64,000 nt of DNA from Madurella fahalii (Eukaryota > Ascomycota > Sordariomycetes > Sordariales). Where the stretch lies: contig CM056879.1 in assembly GCA_029876055.1 (NCBI GenBank), positions 1,736,001 to 1,800,000 on the forward strand. Direction: 5' to 3'. Every line of letters begins with the position of its first letter. The stretch's first letter is position 1. Shown here one piece after another: positions 11,630 to 22,316 of this stretch. A model generated the notes under the pieces. It saw only the letters and a program-made list of their open reading frames with translations, did not search any database and was not told the DNA's origin. Made by a program: the position numbers and the translations under genes.

Positions 11630-12406
11630 CATTAAGCTCTGTTGTGCATGCACAGGGGCCACTCACGTGTGTCACACTGCCGGGCAACCGCCACATCTCC
11701 CATATTGGCTTCCAAGCCTTCGATCCGACACGACTGCTCTCCTTTCTCTCTCATGGTCCATCCAATAGTTCTACCACAGACTCAGAGGGAAAGGGAAAAT
11801 ATCACGGTCAGATTACCAACCCGAAAACACGGGCGAGACGTCAAGGATTCCAGTTGGTCACAGAAAGGTGCTGTACCTCACCGAGGCCTCGACGGAGCTC
11901 AAGGCATTAATGTTTTATTGCAGCCAGCATCAGAGCCATGGCATGCCTAATTGCCATGCCATGCCCCTCCCAAATCGGTCTGCACCATCAGAGGGAAATC
12001 GATCGACTGGCTGGGTTCAATCCTGTCCTCGGGGTCAGAATTAACCTCCACCCCACTGGAAAGGATTGCTCCAAATTGTATCCGCAGTGTCAAGCCGAGG
12101 AAGACGGGGCATTATGGCACCGATTGTGCCCTCGAAAACTGATTAGAGAACAGACTTTGGATCGTGGATGGAGGAGTGGGGGGATTTGTCATTCCAGTCG
12201 ATCCGGACCACCTGAGACATGGCTGGGAATGACCGAGAGGCTTTCAAAGTGGGATCGAATCTCAATAAACCTAAATGTGGAATAGCATCTCTACCCTAGG
12301 GATTAAACTCGGCTAAATGGAATAAAACCTTTAGCTTACCAAATCGTAATATACCTAGTGACCTCGTAACCTCGTGACGCCGTGATAACGGTACCAACGA
12401 ATGGCG
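11630..12406. other. Convergent intergenic region
   Basis: 3' flank of the NTPase-like gene and of the minus-strand AAA gene. Short overlapping open frames are present with no recognisable protein. Confidence 0.4.
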
Positions 12407-14993
12407 CTACTCAGACCTCCTCTGATGCTGCGGCCGCGGTGGCGGCCCGTTTATACCGAGCACCTCCGGACTCGGCGCTACCGAACTGGACCCGCCGCAC
12501 CGGCCGGCGTTTCCGAGATCCTGCACATATTTCCTGAATTCCGTCCCGAATCCAAGCACTTTTTTGATGTGGTCTTCCTTAAGGCGGATTACCGCGGCCG
12601 TGTTGTTGACCTGTTCCCGCTTTGCAATGGCCATGGCGGCCCTCAAGCAGTTTTGTATCTGCCGGCCGTTCATGTTTTGGTGCCATGGCCTTTTTTGGTT
12701 GCCTTTCTCCTGGCTGGGGGTCTCATTGGCGTCAAGCTTGCCCAGCCGGTAGCGGATGAACTCCTCGAGAATGGCCCGGTCGCCGATATCGAGGCTCATC
12801 TGGCTGAGCAAGTGGCACCAGATATTCTGCTGCTGGGCAAAGGTCAGGTCCGGAAAGTGCAGCGCAAAGTGCGTGAATGACAGGCAAGCCTTGTCCGGCC
12901 GCGCCCTGTACGTAGTCGCCAGGAAGACCAGAGCCTCGGAGCGGTCTAGATGGTACAAAAACGTGGACACGAGCGCGTTACGTTCCAGCTGGTTGGGGTC
13001 GCGCTCCTGAAGGTATACGTCGGCGTCGTCGAGCATGAGGATGGCACCCCAGTTGGCCGCACGGAGGATGGCCACCTGCAGCTCTTTGTCCAACGCGGTC
13101 GGCTCCGTCCCGAGGATACCGCAGGAGATTTGGTAAAGGGGGATCCCGTATTTCCCGGAGAGGCATTCTGGACATTCCGCGAGCCAACGGTCAATGAAAG
13201 CGTAATATGAAACAAGCAGGGAATCCAAGAGTTTGCCTTACCTGCAGTGTAGGATTTTCCTGTCCCCGGGTTACCGTGGAGATGGACATTGAAGCCTCTC
13301 CCCTTTTTGAACGGGTAGGGACAGGTAACGGACTCCTCACCAGCAGAAGCGGTGGCGCTACGTTTTTTCATACCTAAAAAGCTGGACACAATCTCGTCGA
13401 GCTTGTCTTTTGAGTCTTCGCCCATCTGGAGCCGATCCCAGTCCTCGCTCTGGCAGCGCACGTCGGTGAGATCGTCGACCCGGACCATCGCCCAAGTCCT
13501 GTGCGGGAATGAGAAGGCCCAGGTCATGGACGGGCAATACAGCAAGGGGCTGATTTCTCCCTCGTTACTGGGGTTCACCCAGTCCATCCCTCTCGTGCGG
13601 ATGCACACATCGGGGTCGTGATAGTACGGGCCCTCGGAAAATGGGCCGAGTTGTAGAGCCTCGCCAAGACAGGCAAGACACTGAGGGTAGCTCACATCAG
13701 CTAGAGCTCCACCCCTATCGTGCTTACTTGATGTTACGTGGTCGACCATGACCCTTGAAACATTCTGATCAGTTGCATGTTAGCTCGGAGGTACGGGCAA
13801 CTAAGTGTCACGCTTTGAAGAATATACGCACGTTTTCCAATGTTGTCGGCCATGCGTCGCCCCGGTACTCGCGATAGAACGGCTTGCCTCTATGACCCCA
13901 GTACTTGTTCCCGCGATCGACGAGTTTTCTGGGAAGCCAGTCCGCATGCCTGCGAATGTGCCAAGCCGGTATTACCTCCAGATTCTCAATCGGTTGCTCA
14001 GATGGGTAGGGAGAGGCAGTGAACATCTCCAAGTGTGGCACCAACATCTTCCCCGACTTGTCGAAGTCGAGATAATAGGCGTAGATACGGATGGGGTCTA
14101 GGCTCGGGCGAGGGCCGACTTCTGTCCGTGAGATCTTATACGCCCTCCAGCCGCCTTCATCTTTCCGAAAGACGGTATTATGTGGGTGATAGAGAAGCCA
14201 GGAGTCCTCAAAGGCGATTGTTTGACAGGATTCATTTTCGACTTGCAATGCCTTCTCCCAAGTCGCGGTGCACTCTTGTTCCATAAAGTCCAGCAGGACC
14301 CGAGCATGTTTTCCGGCATGCTCGTTCTCGTCTGCCGCGACCTCCAGGATCCTCCTCCTGTTATAGAAGAGGGCCTCAAATGGCTCATTGATGCTTGCGG
14401 TCGGGGGCAAAAACATGCCCTGAAGGTTAGGACTAGTAGATCCCTCCAACACGTTGCTTCGCAGTGCGTCAATGAGCAACGGGTCAACGATCCTGAGAGT
14501 GGATCTGCCACAGACCGAACCCCTCCGAAAGACTGGCCTCTTCGTATCAGGGTGCCAGCACAGCTCGGTGGTTAGGCCTGTGGATGGTGAGAGCGAGAAA
14601 CGATTTTGTGTAAAGACCTGTAGCCAAGTGTTAGTCGCATGCACAATTCTTGCCTAGGGAAATTCTCACCTGGTGACCAGTCGAGAAAGGCCCTCCAGCG
14701 GGGCGAGAAAGCTGGTCATCATCCGAACTGACAGCAGTATTTGAGAGACCGGGAGACAGGGAATTGCGGCTGATATCGACTGAATCCTGAGTCCATTTCC
14801 CCGAATCAATGCCCTCTTGCTCTTCTGTCATGACGACCTCCTGCTCAGCTTTTGGCGAAATCTGGGTGATCACTGGAACAGGAGGCGCGACGGTGTATAT
14901 TGAGTTGGGGTGTTGGTTAGGACCTTGCGCTCTTTGTACACTATTCTCCGTTCTTGGAACTGTTTCCTCGGGTTTCGAATGTGAGATTCCCAT
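12407..14993 (-). CDS. Fungal AAA+ ATPase (BCS1-like core), degenerate catalytic sites
   Basis: Four minus-strand exons (14670-14993, 13832-14617, 13242-13764, 12407-13167) join in phase to 797 residues. Residues 1-105 are disordered. The middle (about 110-500) matches the conserved N-terminal region of a large family of fungal AAA proteins, rich in W/Y and holding YGHRGKPFY-like motifs. The AAA core has Walker A HGNPGTGKS (534-541) and Walker B AILMLDDADV (D591, D592, D594) with DDAD in place of DEAD. RNALVSTFLYHLDRSE is the canonical helix after Walker B. The sensor-1 strand LVFLATTYRARP has Thr where Asn is usual, and the SRIH arginine-finger segment is SFTH. ATP binding looks intact and hydrolysis doubtful. 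The C-terminal tail is a lid-like helix bundle and then a Pro/Arg-rich end. The cellular role of this family is unknown. Confidence 0.85.
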
Positions 14994-17456
14994 GTTGCAA
15001 TAATTTACCGCCGAATTTCTCTTTAAACGACTTTGCTCTCCGCGGCCGCGTCGAGTAAGGTGCCCAGTATCGCAACTTTAATTCTACTTACAGCCGAGAC
15101 GAAGATCGGATTATTCTGGGAATGCGACTGTTGAGGCCAGAGGCTCTGTTGGTCAGGTAAGAAGGAAGCAGTCCGGCTTTCCCACACGCTGACTGTGCGT
15201 TGATCCCCATATAACACCTCGAACCCTCCCACTGACCTCATGTCATTCTCTCCCCTCCCCTCCCCTCTCTCTCTCTATGACCACCCCACTCCCTCCTTTA
15301 CCCTCTAGCCGGGCGCCCGTCACTCTCATCCTCCACCCACACTCCAAGCACGCAAGCATTCGCCCAGCAGCTGCCTCCGCCAGCCTTGAATCGCCACAAA
15401 AGGCTACGCAATGACAGTCACACCGCCTGCAGTCCGGTCGCAATATCACCGCAACCGCAACCGTAGCAGCCCGAATGGGTTAGTCCGAGTGTCGCTTGAC
15501 AGGTAGATATCCAATCGAGTGCGAATTCTCGACAATCTCTGCCATCATGCCGTGCTGATGCAGCTGCACACCCCCATCTCGAGGGGGAGAACGGGGGTAT
15601 TCCCAGCCGTCCCCCCCTCCCCTCAAAGCCACGCCGGTGAAGTGCTGGTCGAAGAGGAGGGCATGCTGGCCGACCCTCGTCACTCGACCAGTTGAAGGGC
15701 GCCATTTCCATGCGGCCCTTGGGGAGAGAAGCGACAACACACACCCTCTATGATGACCGGTGGTTTACTAGTATGCCTCTGGATGGCGTTAGCGGCGGTT
15801 TCCCAGGCAGGTCTGCTCACGCTGTTCTCCTTGGTTGGTTATTTGCCCTCGCTGAGATCATGTGCTTGTCACTTAGTACCTCCGGGCGGGGTGGCGCTTA
15901 GACGACTGGAGCCACCTTGGTGGCCTGCAGATGGCAAAGTTACAAGCCTCGTTATCGGTGAAGAGTGTACCAGCCGAGCAAGTTGCTGGCCCCGCGAGAG
16001 CCCGGTCGTAATGGGGCCTCCTGCCTTAGGAAGGCCGGCTTCCGTTTTTAGAAGCGCGGCGTTTGGAACCTGCTAACCCTGCCGATTGAATGCGACACAG
16101 GTTATCATCACTTTGCCACTAGTAAGCCTACCGACCGAGAGGCTAGGATCCAGGAGTTGGGGTGAGAATGAGATGCGTCTTTACAGACAGATGTTGTGGT
16201 CTAAGTTGCTTCTCGGAAGTTCCCTAATCACGGAACATATGCTTTTAACCAAGTTATCTTCCTAGCCGAATTAGTTTGCCAGAAACGGTTGTCCGCACAA
16301 ATGAACGATGCGCCATCACACATCGCTCAATCAGCACCCCACCTACCTTTTTGCTGACCGGTTCCAGCAAGTCCCACCTAGCAGATCGCAACACGTTGAG
16401 GTACTTCGAGTTTGGTATGCCCAAATAGAGCGCCCAAGAGTTTTCCACCGAATCCATTGGCCAAGGACCCTCGCTACCGCCCGTGCATGTCGGGGAGGAG
16501 TACAGCACACGTAGCCGGACCCCACTAGTTCAGGGTGGTTCGGCACCGCCATATTCTCCTGCCCTCCATCACGGCTCTGCGTGGTGGCGCAAGAGTGGTC
16601 CGTCTTGCAGAGCTCCCACGAGTCATTTTTGCGAAAACGATCAGCCCAAGTCAGGAGCAGTGGAAAAGTCTGGGCGTCTGCCCGAGACCGAACCAAGGGC
16701 ACCTTCGCCGGCCGCCGTTTAGGCTGCAAGGCTCACAGACCCCGCAGTGCTCCCATAGTCAAGGCCGAAAAGTCGGTAAAGGACCACTGTTTCCCAAACC
16801 TGCAGCCAAGGTGCTCCGCCATAAAAATCACCATACCAAAGAGATTAAATGATGCGGGAAGCCGATACCTGGAAGTTGCATGCCTACCTACCTGAGGCGC
16901 CAACTGCGGCCCCCAAACCCAATACGGCCATCCCAGCGGTGGTCTTCCAGGGGACGTGGGAGACATGATACCGCCCGCCCGGTCACGGCGTGTCAAACTC
17001 TCGAGGTTTGGCACGATATTATCGGGTCATTCGAAGACCATCTCCTGACGTAATATGCAAGCTGGTGGGGCGATTTGCTAGAGATTTTATCATCGCAAGC
17101 GACCCAGGAGGCGACACGCTGCCATAGTCTCCAACTTCGGGATGTCGTTGGCCGGCTCTGCCATTCCGCTCATGTTGGGCGTGTTGTGGTCCCGCAGTTT
17201 CTGTTCGTTTGCTGAGGAGTTTCCTTGCAGGCATTTTACTGCTCCATTGACAGCCAGCCAGTCTGCCGATTGGCGAAGAAACTGAGTAAGATGGGCCTGC
17301 CAGCCGTACCGGCTTCGCCACGCGCTTTTCGCATTTTTTCCCTATCTGTCTTCCTCACCCTCATGTCGAAATTTGAGCCTGTCTCATTATTGACAGCAAT
17401 ATTTCCAGCGTCTGCTGGAGAGTGGCACACATGGTTAGCAAACTCTTCCCCCCGCC
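14994..17456. other. Long gene-poor region
   Basis: I see no gene I can defend in about 2.4 kb. A CT-rich tract (15243-15276) is present. Minus-strand frames at 16254-16508, 16343-16729 and 16733-17014 contain plausible donor sites but could not be joined into a recognisable protein, so they may be remnants. Confidence 0.4.
15243..15276. repeat. CT-rich low-complexity tract
   Basis: CCCCT repeats followed by a CT dinucleotide run, about 250 bases upstream of the AAA gene start. Confidence 0.7.
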
Positions 17457-18179
17457 TTGTCCCGATGTGTTATTGACACCTTTACCGGGCTTCAGGAAGT
17501 TTTTGCCTCTGCCGCCGCCGTTTTGCAAGTCCTCGGACAGGCCGTCGCGGTACTACAAGAGGTCTCCCAGGTGCGCGAAGCGATCCGCGCCGCACCAAAG
17601 ACATTAGAGGATGCGCAAATGCAACTGTTCGGCCTGGAACGCATGGTGAAGGATATCTCGCTCGAGCCGAGTCTGCAGAACATACCTACCATCACAACAG
17701 TCCTTTCCCATATCGTCGACATTGGCCAGGATCTTGTGCACATTCTCATGGCCATGAAGAATCTACGGCAGAGAAGCAAGATGTACCAGAACGTGTACAT
17801 GTTGATCAAACGGCAAAGGGATGAGGCAAGACTTCGCGACGTCTTGGACCGCCTTGGAAGGTCAAAGGTTGAACTTGGGATAGAAATAAATGTCGCCCAT
17901 GTTAGGATGACAGATAGAGTGGCAGCAGGGGTACAGAACATTGAGAAGAAAGTACAGCTGGCGGTCAAAAAGGAGCATCACCACCATTTACTACGGCTGG
18001 AGGAAAACAAGGCTATGGAAGACTCGGATCAGGTCAATGGCATCCTCGGGCTTGAGAGCCTCGGCGTGTCGACAACAGCGAGCGTAGCAAGGAATGCATC
18101 ATACGGAAACAGCCGGCAAAAAAACCTGATTCTCGCGGGGCCGGCCGCATTTAGACCCTTAAAGGTTGTAGATACTTAG
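17457..18179 (+). CDS. SesA-like N-terminal helical domain protein
   Basis: An open frame of 240 codons with no ATG at its start; the real start lies in an upstream exon I could not join. Acceptors at 17438 or 17495 both enter this frame, and an ATG at 17363 is a candidate start. The protein is almost entirely helical. It has a hydrophobic first helix (VFASAAAVLQVLGQAVAVL), then heptad-rich helices with paired Leu/Met, as in the SesA/NACHT-NTPase N-terminal domains that fungi use as death effectors or signalling modules. No NB-ARC or NACHT follows. After about residue 200 the chain becomes polar, and the last 30 residues contain ASYGNSRQKNLIL, which loosely resembles the short Asn/Gly-rich C-terminal motifs found in this class. 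Stand-alone SesA proteins of this size are common partners of NLRs. Family assignment is by pattern only. Confidence 0.55.
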   Translation: MSRCVIDTFTGLQEVFASAAAVLQVLGQAVAVLQEVSQVREAIRAAPKTLEDAQMQLFGLERMVKDISLEPSLQNIPTITTVLSHIVDIGQDLVHILMAMKNLRQRSKMYQNVYMLIKRQRDEARLRDVLDRLGRSKVELGIEINVAHVRMTDRVAAGVQNIEKKVQLAVKKEHHHHLLRLEENKAMEDSDQVNGILGLESLGVSTTASVARNASYGNSRQKNLILAGPAAFRPLKVVDT

Positions 18180-19018
18180 CGGTCTCGAATGGATTCATGT
18201 GTTTCACATGTTACAATTTTGCATGTTACATATTTAGATGTTTTACTCCGTCCACCGAGATATGTAGGTACCTTAGAGAAAGATGTACAGCTGCTGGGGT
18301 CTGGTGCTAATTAATCCACAGCTATGTACCTTATTATTCCCAGCATCAACCACAAGTTAATTACACATGTTTAGCAGCAAGGTCTTATATTCCGACCCTA
18401 GTATTTGCTTTCTTTCATGGGTGGGTTCGGATGTCTCAGCCCCTACAACAAAGCAGCTTAGTCCGGGCGCGTGGCTGCAACGGCTCCAATCCTATAGCAA
18501 ACCGAACTGCTGACTCCTAGTTTTCTTACCCGAGATGTTGTCACTTGTACCTCGCTTTCCACGTTTGAGATTATTGGAGGGACTTGCAGAAATGCTCGTC
18601 CTTCTCGCTCACAGCCTCAGCGCCCTTGAGCTACTCGTCATTGGCCAGAGATATACTCCTTACCCATCTGCATGCAGGCTCATTCATAGCATCACAGCCA
18701 CCCTGAATCGCCCGGCTCCCTCATGTCTCCGTACCCGAAAACCCCACCTCGACTTGAACGAGTGGTAATCACGCATCCAATAGAAAGTCTGGGTAAGGAA
18801 CAGGCAAGCCAAAGTGCAGTTTCCGCCCGCTACGTATATTATCAAATACCGCCCGACCCTTGTCGGTGAAATGAGAAGGCTCCGCGTTTCAACTTTCCCA
18901 CATACTCACCTTTGCCCCAATAGTTGTGCTTCTCGAAAGAGGGTCAAACAAGCGAGTCCTACAAGGCGTATTTGCCACATTCAAGACTAACCCGGATATA
19001 GAAGGACCAGAAAGCGAC
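18180..19018. other. AT-richer intergenic region
   Basis: 3' flank of the SesA-like gene and 5' flank of the following hypothetical gene. It contains a GTAGGTACCTTAG word (about 18264) related to the dispersed element. The frame 18926-19018 is open into the next gene and may be an additional coding exon. Confidence 0.35.
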
Positions 19019-19768
19019 ATGCCGCAGCCGACGACCGTATTTACCGTGATGGAGACGACCATTGACATTCAGTATGCCACCGGTAAGCCCCAGCTTTTAT
19101 TGGTACGACACGGAAATCCAACTCCCTCTTCCGAACCTACGTCTTAAAACTTCGAGGAACCCCTGGCACTCATCATCTACGCAGAAACCGGCAGCCTTGC
19201 TACCAAACGCTACAAGACACGCTCAGACGAGACTATCGCAAAGTTCAAAGCCATGGTCGCGCGGGACCTCGGCTTCGAGTCTGCCGACGCTGTGGGGTTT
19301 GGGCCCCCAGTGCTGTTTCCCGGCGGTGTGCCAGGCGATAACGAGGCGGTGACGAGATTGCCGACCCGTGCAAAACTGCAGGTCTTTGACAAGACCGCAG
19401 CCAGCAACAACAAACCCTGCGGCGACCAGGACGATCCTTCTGGGAGCAAGGAGGCGCACAAGTATAGAATCTGTACGTTCCACCTTCACCCTTGCCCCTT
19501 TTCCTTCTCCCTCCAAGGTACAGGTCGCTCATGGCAAAAGATGGGAAACCGACGAACTGACCGAACCGCAGTCAAGCAGGAGACCACTGCCAACAATAAG
19601 GCGCAGTACAATGTTCACGTGACCCCAGCGAATCCTACCAGGAGGATTGACGCCATGATTGAGCAATGCGCCTCAACGGTTGGGGTTCAGCTCAACACGA
19701 TCACCGTCCCGGGCGTGGACATACGGGTGAGCGAAGACGGGACTTTTACCATGGGAGGTGCTGTCTAG
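19019..19768 (+). CDS. Hypothetical beta-rich protein, model uncertain
   Basis: Two exons are well supported: one of about 300 bases ending at 19472, and 19572-19768, joined across a GTACGT...CAG intron in phase (YRI|FKQETTANN). An upstream coding segment from an ATG at 19019 to a GTAAGC donor at 19083 is likely, but the phase across the first intron does not close with the obvious acceptor near 19163, so the N-terminus is provisional. The second coding segment alternates beta strands and a helix (LALIIYAETG, DETIAKFKAMVARDLGF, RAKLQVFDKT). The last exon repeats a similar order (YNVHVTP, RRIDAMIEQCASTVGV, VDIRVSEDGTF), which could be two ubiquitin-like beta-grasp units. I do not recognise the family. 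Confidence 0.4.
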
Positions 19769-21166
19769 GTCTCCGATTGGCCTATGGATTTGTGATTTAG
19801 AACTCGGCACTCCAATCTGAAAAGCTTACCAGAATTGTCCCGGGGAATGTGTGTGCATGCGGAGGCCACGCCGTTGAGGAAACGCACCCGGCCTTGTTGA
19901 TTGTTGCCCACCTGCAAGAACATACCTGAATTAGGTGTGATATCATCCATTTTGTACCGATCATCTACCATATTCGAAAGAACATGCCATGGCATCCGAA
20001 ATGGTTGGTTTGAATTGGACTAACCCCGGAATCTCCACTGAGAGCCGTTTTCGAAGTCGACAAAGCCGCCAAAACTGGCTGATGGCGTCCCTGGAAAACC
20101 CTCCTTTAGGTACTTTGGTAGTAGCTTATAGTGATTTGTCTGCCTAGAAGCAAGGTTGTTGCCTTGCGATACTCTCCTCTGCAACGACGATGATGCTTGT
20201 AGATCTGCGTCGACCAGTGTTGGCACCCCTTCTTAAGCTCCTATGCCTTAGTACTAGCGCGCTGGTTCTTTTTCTTGCTATTTACTTTTGTAGAGTTACT
20301 TGTAAATTACTTGTAAATAATCTCTATGCTAAAGGCTATCTCCCTTCTCTCACAAATCAAGGGTACCAAGATATTCTATGTGGCTGTCTGCCCTCCTCCA
20401 TGAATCTCGGGGTTCTCGAAACGTCTCTTTGGACAGCACTAATGACTCCTCGCGATGGATATATCAATGATCGTCTTTTGTGCGTGTATGTATATCTTGG
20501 AAATTTATCGCCTAAACTTCCAGGTGTGCCTGGAAGGTCAAAGTGGTTGAAGAACGCCGCGACGACGTCGAAAGCCTCTACCATTTACGTAGACGAAGGA
20601 CGACCTTGCAGACTAGGATGAGATTATATCGCAGAGAACAGTGCCAAAATATATACCAAAGCCAAATGCTTCTGATTCGATCCTTGACCCGCATGTTTTT
20701 ATGCTCTCTACTTCTTGGCTTTCATGCTACACCTGTGATTCCATTCTATATTAAACAGTAAGAAAAAACGCAAAATAGAGTGACAGTGCTTGTTGGAGGA
20801 GGAAGGAGATACCATCTGCGCTTGCCTGGCCGTTTGCGAAGCTGCCCGTATCAGTGTTGATTAAGCTGCATCTAGGGTATTTCGTTACTAAGCTGCTTTT
20901 GCACCGGTAGCTGACTCATTTGCGGATCACGTACGCTAACTTAATTAGAAGCTCCATTGTTTGACAAGACTGGATTGAGTTGCGGTTTCGTCACAGTGAT
21001 GCAACCATGGAATGACGTCACCCAGAGATATTTATTTTGTCTTAAGTTTGGTCCATGCATGGACAGTTACAAGTTCGAGAGCATCACAGCCTACAATTAC
21101 AACCACAACGTATCTGACACTTAGTTGATATCACATTACCTTCTTATAAATCACGACCCCAGAATC
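19769..21166. other. Gene-poor, partly AT-rich region
   Basis: About 1.4 kb without a supportable gene. Positions 20260-20360 are AT-rich with repeated ACTTGTAAAT words. A 143-codon frame (20190-20621) has a hydrophobic N-terminus but no family signal and may be decayed transposon or random sequence. The last 150 bases are the promoter side of the DUF2945 gene. Confidence 0.4.
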
Positions 21167-21463
21167 ATGTCTGGACTCAAGGATAAGAACGGTGAGCCGA
21201 TCAACGAAGGCGACCACGTCTTTGCCCGGTCCCGCGGCGGCAGACACGAGGGAGAGGTTGAAAAGATTGTCACGACAGAGGAGGACGCCAAACAAGAAGG
21301 GGTCAAGCATCCACCAAAGGTAAAAATTATTCTCCTCAGCAGGCGAGCTCGGGACTCTGCAGGCTAATGCATCATGTCGTTCAAGGTCCTCTTTACCGAC
21401 CAACATGGCCACCATGTCCAGCATAATCCGGGATCCCTGCAACACGGCGAGTACAAGAAGTAA
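21167..21463 (+). CDS. DUF2945/HVA1-type small Tudor-like protein
   Basis: Two exons (21167-21319 and 21386-21463) with a 66-nt intron give 76 residues. The sequence matches the conserved fungal/bacterial DUF2945 (hypervirulence-associated HVA1, Tudor-like) pattern: DKNGEPINEGD, then RGGRHEGEVEKIV, then KHPPKV joined across the intron to LFTDQHGHHVQHNPGSL. The fold is a small SH3/Tudor-like barrel. Fungal members are short, soluble, probably stress-induced proteins of unknown biochemical role. Length and both ends fit the family, so the model is complete. Confidence 0.88.
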
Positions 21464-22316
21464 ACGGTGATGCGGAGGGAGGGCTTGGTACCCGGGGCGA
21501 GGAGTAGGATGGCGTTAAGGAGTGGCTAAGACATTTTGGCGACGCATCGTGTAAATGGTAAAACTACCTACCTTAGGTAGCCTAGGTCAGGGCAATTCGC
21601 TGCAGTAAGCAAATCCGAAGAAATCCAGGCTCTATACTTGGGCCGCCTAATTTGCGCTCCACTTGAACATAACCCGTTGTTTGCCTACCTTACCCAGTCG
21701 TCGTCTCGCTAAACGATTGAAAACAACGTCCCACAGCCGCCACAGACAAGCCATATGTTGTTGAACTATTCCTTATCGAGATTGATCCTGTTTATATTAG
21801 TCGATGGACGCGTAGTACATGATCGAGTTCAATTGTACCGGTGAGCTGGCCCAGCGGCATGAGCACGCAGCATGGTAAGCAAATCTAACCGGCCGGAAGC
21901 TTTGGGTTATTAAGGGGTCCTCCGCCGAGGGCTCTTAACGCGGGATAGAAGAGATGTCAACAGGTAGCCCCAGTAGTTGTACCCATTGACCGGTGTGGTG
22001 TGTGGGTAGTTACCCCGCTATTTTGGATCGCCTTGGGAACCCGTGGGTAGGTATTTCCGCGTCCCGCCTCAAGTTAGGCGCCTTGTGGTCCTTGGGCACC
22101 AGTAACGCGGTGACTCGAGTAGGAACAGCATGATGCCCGCTACGTCCGGTCTTTTCCTAGTATTGAAGTAGATAGAGATTCTCCAGGCTTCAATTCCACA
22201 ATGCGGACATCCCCGTCAAACCGTCCCCGTCCTATGACTGCGGCTCCGGGCCCGCTCGATTATTGCGCTCCCTGTATACCGGGCTAGGCGACCTCTGCCG
22301 CGGCCGCTCAATCGTC
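21464..22316. other. Convergent intergenic region
   Basis: No gene seen. It contains the palindromic element at 21564-21588. The minus-strand CorA-like gene ends at 22317. Confidence 0.45.
21564..21588. repeat. Palindromic CTACCTACCTTAGGTAG element
   Basis: An inverted repeat of CTACCT/AGGTAG around a central CTTAG, followed by CCTAGG. It shares words with the elements at 9319 and 9879. Confidence 0.6.

Noticed and set aside
12401..12880. 159-codon plus-strand open frame
   Set aside because: Lies opposite the last exon of the AAA ATPase, which has supported Walker and splice features.
16254..17014. Minus-strand fragments with donor-like sites
   Set aside because: Tried as exons of one gene (a GTAGGT donor near 16896 and a CTGCAG acceptor near 16803 join in phase), but the product matches no family and no start or consistent continuation was found.
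20190..20621. 143-codon open frame in AT-rich DNA
   Set aside because: Considered as decayed transposase or a membrane protein; no catalytic motif, terminal repeats or target-site duplication were seen.
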